Of a stretch of DNA of 60,513 nucleotides, positions 1 through 8,114 are shown one piece after another. This DNA comes from Clostridia bacterium (GTDB lineage Bacteria > Bacillota > Clostridia > Oscillospirales > CAG-272). The stretch is from positions 1-60,513 of the forward strand of contig JAFQPR010000078.1 in NCBI GenBank assembly GCA_017411605.1, given 5' to 3'. The first letter of the stretch is position 1. Each line of letters opens with the position of its first letter. Made by a program: the position numbers and the translations under genes. Under the pieces are notes generated by a model that was not told the origin of the DNA, did not search any database, and saw nothing but the letters and a program-made list of their open reading frames with translations.

Positions 1-69
1 AACAGGGGTATTGTGAAATAAACACAGTACCCCTTTAATAGTAAGCACAAATTTGAGGAAATCAAGGTC

Positions 70-263
70 GAAAACCTATGGTTTTCCTCGTTTTTATTAA
101 TGTTTTTTATTCTACCGTCGTTTCCTCGCTCAGCGTACGCTTGTACGCTTCTCGCTTGTACTATTTGCGAACAAATGCGCATACTGCGCATTTGGTGCTA
201 TGCACCGTGCAAATTACAAATTTGCGCTCGCATAGCAATCTGCACGCGCCTCGCTTGTGCGAG
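70..263. repeat. Run of six tight perfect hairpins
   Basis: Consecutive short perfect inverted repeats with 3-4 nt loops: GAAAACC/GGTTTTC (70-86, loop TAT), GCGTAC/GTACGC (133-148, loop GCTT), CAAATGCGCA/TGCGCATTTG (172-194, loop TAC), GGTGC/GCACC (194-206, loop TAT), GCAAATT/AATTTGC (209-225, loop ACA) and CTCGC/GCGAG (250-263, loop TTGT). The arm sequences are unrelated to one another, so this is not a tandem repeat. Function unknown. Confidence 0.6.
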
Positions 264-323
264 CACAGACTCGTTTGCGTTTGATTATCAGCCGACGCTT
301 TCTGCTCTAAATCCGTTCGCCCC

Positions 324-423
324 AAGGTTCTGATCTCATTAAGAATTCGCAAATCGTGTAATTACAACCGAGCTTTACCGATTTATCATTGATATGCCTG
401 AATTCTTAATGAGACAGCCCCTT
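324..423. repeat. MITE-like 100-bp inverted repeat
   Basis: Perfect 14-bp arms CTCATTAAGAATTC (335-348) and GAATTCTTAATGAG (400-413). Outside them the similarity continues imperfectly to AAGG (324-327) and CCCCTT (418-423). A second inner pair AAATCG/CGATTT lies at 351-356 and 379-384. There is no ORF inside. The outer end ACAGCCCCTT resembles termini of some transposons as I remember them, so a non-autonomous element is plausible; no target-site duplication was found. It could also be a large hairpin in a transcript end. Confidence 0.45.
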
Positions 424-489
424 ATTATTGTGTGAAATATTTGAATGTGAACGTCAAACATCTTTTTTTCTGTGAGAGATGAAATGTAT

Positions 490-543
490 AAAAAAAGCGT
501 AAGTGAGCTTATCAAACAAGATATGTTCATCTTACGCTTTTTT
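490..543 (-). terminator. Terminator of the aromatic operon
   Basis: Stem AAGCGTAAG (495-503) with CTTACGCTT (531-539), flanked by an A-run on the left and a T-run on the right, so it can work in both directions. It sits 36 bp beyond the stop codon of the last gene of the leftward operon. Confidence 0.75.
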
Positions 544-578
544 AATTCAAATTTAATTTTATGATAAGAATAAACCGA

Positions 579-1163
579 TTATTCTTTATTCAAACGCTCG
601 AGCTCCATAGTAGGGCAGAGATCCCCGATCTCGGTTCCAACTCCTACGGAATTCGGATCAAACTCAATATTGCCGTTAAGCTTGGCAACCTTGATCTCCT
701 CTGCAAGACGCTCGTAGGTTGTAGCCCCTGTGATGCTCTCGATGATTCTTCCGTGCTTATCAAGGATAACTGTGAAGGGATAATAACCTGCGCCGCCAAC
801 TGCGGCGTAAAAAGCGTCGAACTCGGAATCCTCGCTCTCCTTATCCCAAAGGAATATAATTTCGGAGTCAGGGAAGTTCTCTTTAACGTAATCCTCGGGT
901 TTAATGGTGCTGTAATCCGAAGAATGAACGGCAATAACGGTTACCTCATCCTTGAAGTCTTTAGCTATTCTTTCAAACTCGGGCAGCTCGTTTCTGCATG
1001 GCGGGCACCAAGTACCCCAAATATTAATGATAGCAACCTTGCCATGAAGCTCCGAGGTATGGAAAGTTTTTGAGTCCTTTTTCTCGCATCCAATAAGAGA
1101 AAGAATCAGTGAAAAAGCGAGTAAAAAGGAAAGTATTGTTTTCAAAATAATGTTTTTTCTCAT
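579..1163 (-). CDS. TlpA/ResA-like thioredoxin lipoprotein
   Basis: A 194-residue membrane-anchored thiol-disulfide oxidoreductase. After a basic start and hydrophobic signal segment comes a lipobox ending SLIGC (Cys about 26), then a thioredoxin fold with the WCPPC active site (Cys about 53 and 56) and a later cis-Pro segment (YYPFTV). Members of this family reduce or oxidise thiols outside the membrane, for example in cytochrome c maturation or oxidative stress; the substrate here is unknown. I chose the internal Met (MRKNII) because it gives a normal signal peptide and begins a few bases after the preceding stop; the upstream in-frame Met at 1190 would overlap the DAHP synthase gene. It is the last gene of the aromatic operon, with no obvious functional link to it. 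Confidence 0.85.
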   Translation of the reverse strand: MRKNIILKTILSFLLAFSLILSLIGCEKKDSKTFHTSELHGKVAIINIWGTWCPPCRNELPEFERIAKDFKDEVTVIAVHSSDYSTIKPEDYVKENFPDSEIIFLWDKESEDSEFDAFYAAVGGAGYYPFTVILDKHGRIIESITGATTYERLAEEIKVAKLNGNIEFDPNSVGVGTEIGDLCPTMELERLNKE

Positions 1164-1167
1164 ATTA

Positions 1168-2199
1168 TTAAAGCTTTTCTGCAATATCATAAATCATGCG
1201 CTCGGTCTTTTCCCAACCAAGGCAGGGGTCGGTGATGGATTTTCCGTAAATCTCGTCGGGAGATATCTTCTGGCAGCCGTCTTCGATATAGCTTTCTATC
1301 ATAAGACCCTTTACCATTTTCTTAACTTCGGAGTTGTAGTTACAGCTCTCGATTATCTCGTTCGCGATTCTCGGCTGCTCAAGATACTTCTTGCCTGAGT
1401 TAGCGTGGTTGGTATCTATTATACACGACGGGTTTGCAAGTCCCGATGCGGCGTATAGCTCCACGAGGTGCGCGAGATCCTCATAGTGGTAATTGGGATG
1501 CGATATTCCATGCTCGTCAACGTATCCGCGCAGAATAGCATGAGCAAAGGGATTTCCGGCGCTCTTGACCTCCCATCCGCGGTAGCAGAATACGTGGCTC
1601 GCGTGCGCAGCCTTAATGGAGTTCATCATAACGGAAATATCACCCGCGGTAGGATTTTTCATGCCCACGGGAATATCAAGTCCGCTTGCTGTGAGTCTGT
1701 GCTGCTGGTCCTCGACGGAACGCGCGCCGATAGCAATGTATGCGAGGATATCGGAAAGATATCTGTGGTTTTCGGGGTAGAGCATTTCGTCGGCGCAGCC
1801 AAAGCCTGTTTCCGCGATAGCGCGCATATGAAGCTTTCTTATTGCAACGATACCCTTGAGAAGGTCGGGGTCGGAGTTAGGGTCGGGTTGATGAAGCATA
1901 CCTTTATATCCTTCTCCCGTTGTTCTCGGCTTATTCGTATATATTCTCGGCACAATAAGTATCTTATCGCGAACCTTTTCAGCAACACCGCGCAGACGGT
2001 ATATGTAGTCAAGCACGGAATCCTCGTGGTCTGCAGAGCAGGGACCTATAACGAGAATAAATCTGTCATCGTTTCCGGATAAAATATCCTTAAGCTGCTT
2101 AACGGTAGCTTCTCTGGCTGTCTTAACCTCTGCGCTTGCGGGAAATTGCTCCTTTATCTCCATAGGAATAGGGAGCTTGCGATAGAATTGCATATTCAT
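1168..2199 (-). CDS. aroF: 3-deoxy-7-phosphoheptulonate (DAHP) synthase, type I
   Basis: 343 residues, the length of AroF/AroG/AroH-type enzymes. It condenses phosphoenolpyruvate with erythrose 4-phosphate in the cytosol, the first step towards chorismate. Family signatures are visible: GPCSADHEDS near residue 52, PRTTGEGYKG, the Glu/Lys-rich barrel segments, and DTNHANSGKK near the C terminus. There is no chorismate mutase or ferredoxin-like regulatory extension; class I-alpha enzymes carry feedback determinants in the N-terminal segment, but which amino acid inhibits this one cannot be read from the sequence. It lies 13 bp after tyrA and just before the thioredoxin gene, at the promoter-distal end of the operon although it encodes the first step. 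The paralog assignment (F, G or H) is arbitrary. Confidence 0.93.
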   Translation of the reverse strand: MNMQFYRKLPIPMEIKEQFPASAEVKTAREATVKQLKDILSGNDDRFILVIGPCSADHEDSVLDYIYRLRGVAEKVRDKILIVPRIYTNKPRTTGEGYKGMLHQPDPNSDPDLLKGIVAIRKLHMRAIAETGFGCADEMLYPENHRYLSDILAYIAIGARSVEDQQHRLTASGLDIPVGMKNPTAGDISVMMNSIKAAHASHVFCYRGWEVKSAGNPFAHAILRGYVDEHGISHPNYHYEDLAHLVELYAASGLANPSCIIDTNHANSGKKYLEQPRIANEIIESCNYNSEVKKMVKGLMIESYIEDGCQKISPDEIYGKSITDPCLGWEKTERMIYDIAEKL

Positions 2200-2212
2200 A
2201 ATATTTACCTCT

Positions 2213-3085
2213 TTAATTCACATTTGGCTTATCAAATAATTCTCTTCGTTTTGTGGCTTTGCGCATTTCCTCACGCATACCTTCACTATCGGATGCTGCG
2301 AGCATTTCTCTGAATTCGGTGAATTTTTTTGCGAAAGCATCCATTTCTTCGAGCAATGCATCCTTGTTAAGTATGAAAAGCTCGCTCCACATCTTGTCAT
2401 TGATCTTAGCTATTCGTGTCAGATCTCTGAATGAGTCACCCGTATATTTTTCGAGGTTTGGAGCCTCGTTTGCCGTCATAAGAGTAACGGCTATACAGTG
2501 CGTAAGCTGAGAAAGAAAGGCAATCATCTTATCGTGCTCTTCGATAGTAAGCGTGCTGATCTTAGCAAAACCGAGCGCATCTCCGAGCGCTTTACAAATA
2601 TTGATAGCGTTTTCCGTATTTTTTTCCGTGGGAACAACTATATAGTTAGCTCCGCGGAAGACCTCTGCATTACTGTATTCAACGCCGCTTTTTTCTCGTC
2701 CCGCCATAGGATGCGCGGAAATAAACTCAACGTCGCCGCGAAGCATTTCCTGAATCTCGCGAACTATGCAGGTCTTAACACCCGTAACGTCTGTAATAAC
2801 CGTGCCGGGGGAGAAAAGATGCTGATATTTTTCTATCCACTCTTTAAATATATGAGGGTAGAGCGCAAATACGATAAGCTCCGACTCCGCTATAAGCTTT
2901 TCGTCTATCTCGTGCGTACCGTACTCGATCATACCGTGAGCAATAGCATAATCAACGTCAGCAGGCTCTTTGGTGATACAGCGCACGTGCTTATATCCAC
3001 CGTATGTCAGCGCCTTCGCGTAGCCGCCTCCGATAACACCGAGACCGACAATTAAAATTTTAGTATCTAATTTGAGTTCATTCAT
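2213..3085 (-). CDS. tyrA: Prephenate dehydrogenase
   Basis: 290 residues. It oxidatively decarboxylates prephenate to 4-hydroxyphenylpyruvate with NAD(P)+, the committed step to tyrosine. The N terminus has a Rossmann motif GLGVIGGG (residues about 14-21), followed by the TyrA-type segments DVTGVK and SAHPMAGREKSG and an all-alpha dimerisation domain with FLSQLTHCIA. It has neither a fused chorismate mutase (as in enterobacterial TyrA) nor an ACT domain, so it relies on the mutase domain of PheA. Its start overlaps the end of aroA by 8 bp, which implies translational coupling. Confidence 0.92.
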   Translation of the reverse strand: MNELKLDTKILIVGLGVIGGGYAKALTYGGYKHVRCITKEPADVDYAIAHGMIEYGTHEIDEKLIAESELIVFALYPHIFKEWIEKYQHLFSPGTVITDVTGVKTCIVREIQEMLRGDVEFISAHPMAGREKSGVEYSNAEVFRGANYIVVPTEKNTENAINICKALGDALGFAKISTLTIEEHDKMIAFLSQLTHCIAVTLMTANEAPNLEKYTGDSFRDLTRIAKINDKMWSELFILNKDALLEEMDAFAKKFTEFREMLAASDSEGMREEMRKATKRRELFDKPNVN

Positions 3086-4289
3086 AAAGAGTTACCTCAA
3101 TTCCTGCTTTTTTTATATCACCGAAGAAGTCGGGGTAGCTCTTTTCTACCGCTTCGGCATCGTTGATTTTACCGCCAAAAACGGAAAGAAGCACCGATAG
3201 TGACATAACTACTCTGTGATCGTTGTGACCGTGAAGTACCTCGTACGGGGGGTGCAGCTCGGCTTTTTTTATTATCACCGAGTCGGGGAGCACCTCAATA
3301 GCCGCGCCGAGCTTCTTAAGCTCCTCTGCCATAACGGCTGCTCGGTCACTTTCTTTTATTTTTAGTCTTGCCGTACCTTCAAAGACCGCGCCGTTGAAAT
3401 ATGCGGCAAGAGTGAAGAGAATAGGCGCAAGATCGGGGCAGTTAGCAATATTTATCTTCGGCGTACCTTCTTTTATCATCGGATAAAATTCAAGATACGC
3501 GCGGTCGCCCTGAAGTGAATTCGGATCAAGTCCCAAAACGTGAATATCCGATCCGAGTAGATTGAGCGCATCTAAGAATGCCGAGCCCGAGTAGTCGCCT
3601 TCAACCGTAAATTTGCCCGCAACGTACCTTTGGTTCCCGGGAATTCTGATAGTTAATTCATCTTCAAAATATATTTGTATTCCAAACTTCCGAAGAGCGG
3701 AAATCGTAAGATCGATATACGATCTGCTTTCAAACGGAGGAATGATTTTTATTATACTGTCACCGTCAGTAATCGGAAGAGCAAAGAGCAGACCCGAAAT
3801 AAACTGACTGCTGACGTTTCCCTTAACTGTGTAAGTATCCGCGGGAAGAGGACCTCGAAGCTTAACCGAATCTGCGTTTCTCTCAAGAATTAGTCCTCGC
3901 TCGGCAAATAAATCCTCATAAATGCCGAGCGGTCTTTCCAACAGACGCGCAGCACCCGAAAGTCTGACGTCTTCTCCCGAAAGTGCCGCAACGGGGATAA
4001 TAAATCGAAGCGTACTCCCGCTCTCTCGGCAAAATAGAGTATCTGTTGGCTTTGAAGCGAGCATATCGCATCCACGGACTGTGTATGTGTCACCGTCATT
4101 CTCGATTTTGGCGCCGAGGACTCTTAAGCAATCTACTGTCGCGAGAACGTCGGCAGACGGCGTCACACCGCTGATAACGCTTGTTCCCTCAGCCAAAGCC
4201 GCAGATATAAGAAGTCTGTGAGCCATACTCTTCGAGGTTGGAGCGTTAATAGCTCCGTGCGCTGTGCTTTTTTTAAATTCGGCTATCAC
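3078..4289 (-). CDS. aroA: 5-enolpyruvylshikimate-3-phosphate synthase
   Basis: 403 residues from a GTG start. It transfers enolpyruvyl from PEP to shikimate 3-phosphate, the sixth chorismate-pathway step. Visible family motifs are APTSKSMAHR near the N terminus (PEP/S3P binding), CRESGSTLRF, KESDRAA and DHRVVMSLSV near the C terminus. I chose GTG at 4289 because it is preceded by AGGAG at a normal distance, overlaps the aroQ stop as GTGA, and gives the usual start of the family; a longer in-frame version starting at 4367 would lie inside aroQ and add 26 non-homologous residues. Confidence 0.93.
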   Translation of the reverse strand: MIAEFKKSTAHGAINAPTSKSMAHRLLISAALAEGTSVISGVTPSADVLATVDCLRVLGAKIENDGDTYTVRGCDMLASKPTDTLFCRESGSTLRFIIPVAALSGEDVRLSGAARLLERPLGIYEDLFAERGLILERNADSVKLRGPLPADTYTVKGNVSSQFISGLLFALPITDGDSIIKIIPPFESRSYIDLTISALRKFGIQIYFEDELTIRIPGNQRYVAGKFTVEGDYSGSAFLDALNLLGSDIHVLGLDPNSLQGDRAYLEFYPMIKEGTPKINIANCPDLAPILFTLAAYFNGAVFEGTARLKIKESDRAAVMAEELKKLGAAIEVLPDSVIIKKAELHPPYEVLHGHNDHRVVMSLSVLLSVFGGKINDAEAVEKSYPDFFGDIKKAGIEVTLYE

Positions 4290-4723
4290 TGCTGATTGTC
4301 TCCTATAAGAATATCGCAAGCCTCGATGTAACCCAAAAGGCCCTTGCCGGTAATAGTGGCCACGCAAGCCTGTCTTATGTAGCTGACCTGTCTGAAATCC
4401 TCGCGCTCCTCAACCTTTGAGATGTGTACCTCAACGCAGAGAAGCTTTACCGAGAGGACTGCATCGAGAAGAGCAATGCTCGTATGGGTATAAGCTCCGG
4501 GGTTTATAACGATACCGTCAGCGCCCTCAAAGTAAGCCTCTTGTATTTTATCAACGAGGTCGCCCTCGTGATTAGATTGATAAAAAACGGTTTCCACACC
4601 GCGCGCGGCGCAATGCTCTCTAACAAGAGCGCAAAGCGTATCATAATTGTCCGTACCGTATTTATTAACCTCGCGTATGCCGAGCATATTAAGATTTGGA
4701 CCGTTAATAATATATAATTTCAT
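4286..4723 (-). CDS. aroQ: 3-dehydroquinate dehydratase, type II
   Basis: 145 residues, the size of dodecameric type II dehydroquinases. It converts 3-dehydroquinate to 3-dehydroshikimate. The sequence opens with the family hallmark IINGPNLNMLGIRE, then NKYGTDNY with the active-site Tyr region, NPGAYTHTSIAL, and EVHISKVEERE containing the catalytic His. It overlaps aroA by 4 bp and follows the aroE/aroK fusion by 15 bp. No type I (AroD) enzyme is present in this operon. Confidence 0.93.
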   Translation of the reverse strand: MKLYIINGPNLNMLGIREVNKYGTDNYDTLCALVREHCAARGVETVFYQSNHEGDLVDKIQEAYFEGADGIVINPGAYTHTSIALLDAVLSVKLLCVEVHISKVEEREDFRQVSYIRQACVATITGKGLLGYIEACDILIGDNQQ

Positions 4724-4738
4724 TGCTTATCTCCTGAA

Positions 4739-5980
4739 TTAAGCTTGAAGAAAATCATTAAGAATAGCATCTGCAACCTCATCGGCAGATCCGCTACCGT
4801 CAATGCATACGTCAGCGGAAGCCTTGTAAATATCATATCTTTCGGCAAATCTTTTTTCTATTGCCTCGCGCGTTGATGCCGTGGGTCTGTCACCCGTCGG
4901 AATAAGCATACCAAGCGGTCTGTCAATAAAATAAATTCTGCCGTTTTTCGAGAGATTTTCGGTATTCTCCGAATTGAGAATAACTCCGCCGCCCGTAGAA
5001 ATTATAACCGCGCTTTTTGCTGAAGCGAATGCAACAGCGTCGCACTCTATACGGCGGAATTCCGCCTCACCCGAGTCGCGGAAGATATCGGGAATGCATT
5101 TGCCCGTAGTATCTACAATTAGGTCGTCGGTATCGATAATTTCCCGTCCGAGCTTTTGAGCAAGTATTTTTCCCACCGTCGTTTTACCTGATGCGGGCAT
5201 ACCGATAAGCACAATATTCTTCTTGTCCTTTTCAATCCTCGCATATACCTCGTCAAGAAGCAAGGGGGAGTATGTGGTATCCAGGAATATCTCCGATGCT
5301 CGCACGCCTTGAGCGACAAGCATATAAAGTCCGCCGTCAGCGGGAATCCCAAGCCTTTTCGCCTCGAGAATAAGAGGAGTATTCAATGGGTTGTAAACCG
5401 CGTCAAGAACTCCGCAAAGCTTTTTGAATTTTGATAATTCTATGGGTTTGCCCATAATATTCGGATACATTCCAAGGGGTGTCGTATTTATTATAATTTC
5501 TGCATTTGTGTGCATATTGTAAACATCTGTATACGAAACCGTGCCATTTGCAGGATTTCTTGATGCTTTTACTACCTCTTTTGCGCCGTGAGCTTTTGCT
5601 ACGGCATATGCGGTTTTTGACGTTCCGCCCGTTCCGAGTATGAGAACCTTTTTATCCTTAAAATCAATGCCTGCACGGCGCGCGAGAGCGCTCATTCCGA
5701 AGAAGTCCGTATTGTATCCGTAAAGCTTTCCGTCGCGGTTCACAATAGTGTTGACTGCGCCGATTAGTCTTGCTCCCTCATCGATATAAGAAAGGTAGGG
5801 AATAACTGTTTCTTTATAGGGAATAGTGACGTTTATGGCAAGGAAATCAGCTTCTCTCATAAAGCCGTCAACCTCTTCTGGACGAAGCTCGCGGATAACG
5901 TAGTCATAGTCAGCGATGAGCCCATGTATCTCCTTTGAGAAGCTGTGCTTCAGGTGCTCGCCGATACATCCGTACTTCAT
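4739..5980 (-). CDS. aroE-aroK: Shikimate dehydrogenase-shikimate kinase fusion
   Basis: 413 residues with two complete enzymes. Residues about 1-250 are shikimate dehydrogenase: substrate-binding SFS near 13, catalytic Lys56 in NVTIPYKE, Asp92 in NTDFFG, and the nucleotide-binding GTGGTSKT near 116. Residues about 255-413 are shikimate kinase: P-loop GMPASGKTT (260-268), shikimate-binding DTDD (283-286) and FRDSGEAEFRR, GGGV near 330, and the lid motif GDRPT near 363. The product therefore catalyses two consecutive steps, 3-dehydroshikimate to shikimate to shikimate 3-phosphate. The order SDH-SK differs from the AROM polypeptide and from plant DHQ-SDH fusions. It overlaps aroC by 4 bp. No frameshift or stop lies between the halves, so this is a real fusion. 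Confidence 0.93.
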   Translation of the reverse strand: MKYGCIGEHLKHSFSKEIHGLIADYDYVIRELRPEEVDGFMREADFLAINVTIPYKETVIPYLSYIDEGARLIGAVNTIVNRDGKLYGYNTDFFGMSALARRAGIDFKDKKVLILGTGGTSKTAYAVAKAHGAKEVVKASRNPANGTVSYTDVYNMHTNAEIIINTTPLGMYPNIMGKPIELSKFKKLCGVLDAVYNPLNTPLILEAKRLGIPADGGLYMLVAQGVRASEIFLDTTYSPLLLDEVYARIEKDKKNIVLIGMPASGKTTVGKILAQKLGREIIDTDDLIVDTTGKCIPDIFRDSGEAEFRRIECDAVAFASAKSAVIISTGGGVILNSENTENLSKNGRIYFIDRPLGMLIPTGDRPTASTREAIEKRFAERYDIYKASADVCIDGSGSADEVADAILNDFLQA

Positions 5981-7080
5981 AAAGTCTTACCTCCGGCAAG
6001 GAAATCCGTGCCGTATCTTGTTGCGAGCAGGTCACCGAGCGCGAGCGCCGTAACTGCGTCAACAACTGCTCTCGCTCTGTGTATGATAGCGGGATCGTGT
6101 CTGCCCTCGACCGAAATGACAGTATTCGTTAAGGCTTTAATATCAACTGTATTCTGCGGCTGCGAAATTGAAGGGGTAGGCTTTACAACGGTTTTGAAGA
6201 GTATTGGCATACCGCTTGTTATTCCTCCGAGAATTCCGCCGTTCGAATTCTTTGTTGTAACAATTTTTCCGTCTATATAAGCGTAAGGATCATTTGCTTC
6301 GCTTCCGGTCATATCGGCAAATGCAAATCCGTCACCGAACTCAACGCCTTTAATGGCGGGGATAGAGAATAGCGCGTGAGAGAGAATACCTTCTACCGTA
6401 TCAAACCACGGCTCACCAACTCCCGCAGGCATACCGATAATCGCAGTCTCAAGTATTCCGCCAACACTGTCGTAAGCTTCCTTAGCTTTTATTATTTCTT
6501 TTTTCATAAGCTCAGCTTTGCCTTTGTCTAAGGTGGGGAAGCTCTGCTCATTTATTTCGTCAATATCCCTAGGTAGATCATAAAATGCTCTGTCAGCAAC
6601 GCCGTGAAGCTCCTTGATGTGCGTACCTATCTTTATACCGAGCGCAAGAAGGGCTTGTCTGACTATTGCGCCCGCGGCAACGAGTGGAGCCGTAAGTCTG
6701 CCGGAAAAATGACCGCCCCCCGCCTTGTCCTGGTAACCGTGATACTTCATCTCTGCAGTGTAATCCGCGTGAGAAGGACGGGGAGTATTTTCGAGAGCCG
6801 AGTAAGCGGAGCTGATCTTCGTCGTGTTTTTGATAATAAGACAAACCGGGGTTCCTTCGGTCGTTAGATTTTTAACGCCGGAAAGGATTTCAACCTCATC
6901 CACTTCCTGTCTTGGTGTGGAAATGTCACCTCGCGCGGCTCTTTGCATAAGGCAGTGCCTTACGTTTTCCATATCTATCTTTATGCCGGGGGCAAGACCG
7001 TCGATAACGCAGCCTACGGCAGGTCCGTGGCTTTCTCCAAAGAGAGTCACGGTAAGATTATTTCCGAAAGTGTTTTTCAA
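5977..7080 (-). CDS. aroC: Chorismate synthase
   Basis: 367 residues, typical of the family. It makes chorismate from EPSP by 1,4-elimination using reduced FMN. Signature segments include GESHGPAVGCVIDG near the N terminus, TPRPSHADYT, GGGHFSGRLTAPLVAAG in the middle, and GRHDPAIIHRA near residue 326. It has no flavin reductase domain, so it is probably the monofunctional type supplied by cellular flavin reductases. It begins 3 bp after the aroB stop and overlaps aroE/aroK by 4 bp. Confidence 0.94.
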   Translation of the reverse strand: MKNTFGNNLTVTLFGESHGPAVGCVIDGLAPGIKIDMENVRHCLMQRAARGDISTPRQEVDEVEILSGVKNLTTEGTPVCLIIKNTTKISSAYSALENTPRPSHADYTAEMKYHGYQDKAGGGHFSGRLTAPLVAAGAIVRQALLALGIKIGTHIKELHGVADRAFYDLPRDIDEINEQSFPTLDKGKAELMKKEIIKAKEAYDSVGGILETAIIGMPAGVGEPWFDTVEGILSHALFSIPAIKGVEFGDGFAFADMTGSEANDPYAYIDGKIVTTKNSNGGILGGITSGMPILFKTVVKPTPSISQPQNTVDIKALTNTVISVEGRHDPAIIHRARAVVDAVTALALGDLLATRYGTDFLAGGKTL

Positions 7081-7083
7081 GGC

Positions 7084-8100
7084 TTATACCTCCGACATCT
7101 TTTTTATATATTCGCAGAGCTTCGATAACTCGATCTTTTCCAGTCTGTAGCTACCGGGCGCATCAACGAAAACAGCGTCGGTCTTTGCGCCGTCCCCCTT
7201 TTTGTCGTGTTTCATAAAAGAAAACGCACTATCGTGATCACCCGAAAACTCGGTGGGAAGCCCCATACTCTTTAAAAGATTTTTTACTCTCGGACGAAGC
7301 TCCTCGGCGCACATGGGTATCATTCCAAGAGCAACGCATTCGCCGTGATAGAGTCCTCCGAGAGCTTCGATTCCGTGACCGAAGGTGTGACCGAAATTGA
7401 GTATTTTACGAAGTCCGCCCTCGCGCTCATCTGCTTCAACAACGGCTTTTTTTATCTTTAACGCGCGAATGATCATATCGGCAATATCGGTCTTCCAAAG
7501 ACCTGACTCAAGCGCCTCGAAGAGCTCCTTGTCCGAGGTAAGTGACATCTTGACTACCTCGGCGAGTCCCGATGAGATCTGACGCTTATCAAGGGTTGAC
7601 AAGACGTCCGTATCTATAAGCACCGCGCGCGGCTGATAGAACGCTCCGAGAATGTTTTTTACTCCGCCAAAATCGATTGCAGTCTTACCGCCGATAGAGG
7701 AGTCAACCTGAGAGAGAAGGGTTGTCGGAACGTTATAAAAGTCAACGCCGCGCATATATGTTGCCGCAGCAAATCCCGCCATATCACCGACTACACCACC
7801 GCCAACGGCAACAATGGCATCCTTCCTTTGTAGTCCAAATGTAAGCAATTGTTCGCAAATATAGGTATAAGTACCAATATTTTTGCTTTCTTCGCCTTCC
7901 GGGAAGGTTATAATTTTTGATTCGTCGCAAAGGGACGCTATGACTTCGGCATATTTCTTAGGCACACCGGAATCTGTAACGATAGCGACGCGGCGGGATA
8001 AATTCATATGCTTGTTTGCAAGGTCTAGAAGTCCTTTGCCGACAGTTATATCATAGCTCCTGTCAGCGAGATCGACCCGTAAAGTTTTAGCATCGGACAT
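7084..8100 (-). CDS. aroB: 3-dehydroquinate synthase
   Basis: 338 residues. It cyclises DAHP to 3-dehydroquinate using NAD+ and a divalent metal. NAD-binding GGGVVGDMAGFAAA, the substrate segment PTTLLSQVDSSIGGKT, KNILGAFYQP, and metal ligands in NFGHTFGHGIE and YHGECVALGM are all present, so the active site looks intact. It is the second gene of the operon, 14 bp after pheA. Confidence 0.94.
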   Translation of the reverse strand: MSDAKTLRVDLADRSYDITVGKGLLDLANKHMNLSRRVAIVTDSGVPKKYAEVIASLCDESKIITFPEGEESKNIGTYTYICEQLLTFGLQRKDAIVAVGGGVVGDMAGFAAATYMRGVDFYNVPTTLLSQVDSSIGGKTAIDFGGVKNILGAFYQPRAVLIDTDVLSTLDKRQISSGLAEVVKMSLTSDKELFEALESGLWKTDIADMIIRALKIKKAVVEADEREGGLRKILNFGHTFGHGIEALGGLYHGECVALGMIPMCAEELRPRVKNLLKSMGLPTEFSGDHDSAFSFMKHDKKGDGAKTDAVFVDAPGSYRLEKIELSKLCEYIKKMSEV

Positions 8101-8114
8101 GGTATTATCCTCAC

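Larger units (their letters stand above)
1..578. other. Gene-free left edge with many hairpins
   Basis: I see no convincing gene here. The few open frames lack ribosome binding sites and have compositions dictated by palindromes. The stretch holds a terminator-like hairpin at the very edge (arms AGGGGTA 4-10 and TACCCCT 28-34), a run of tight hairpins from 70 to 263, a MITE-like inverted repeat at 324-423, and the intrinsic terminator of the leftward aromatic operon at 490-543. Confidence 0.7.

Noticed and set aside
70-263. CRISPR array
   Set aside because: The hairpins are not copies of one repeat, have no spacers of even length, and no cas genes are near.
78-352. Small ORFs in the hairpin array
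   Set aside because: No SD, composition dictated by palindromes, no recognisable protein.
4290-4367. N-terminal extension of AroA
   Set aside because: It would overlap aroQ and adds non-homologous residues; the GTG at 4289 has a proper SD.
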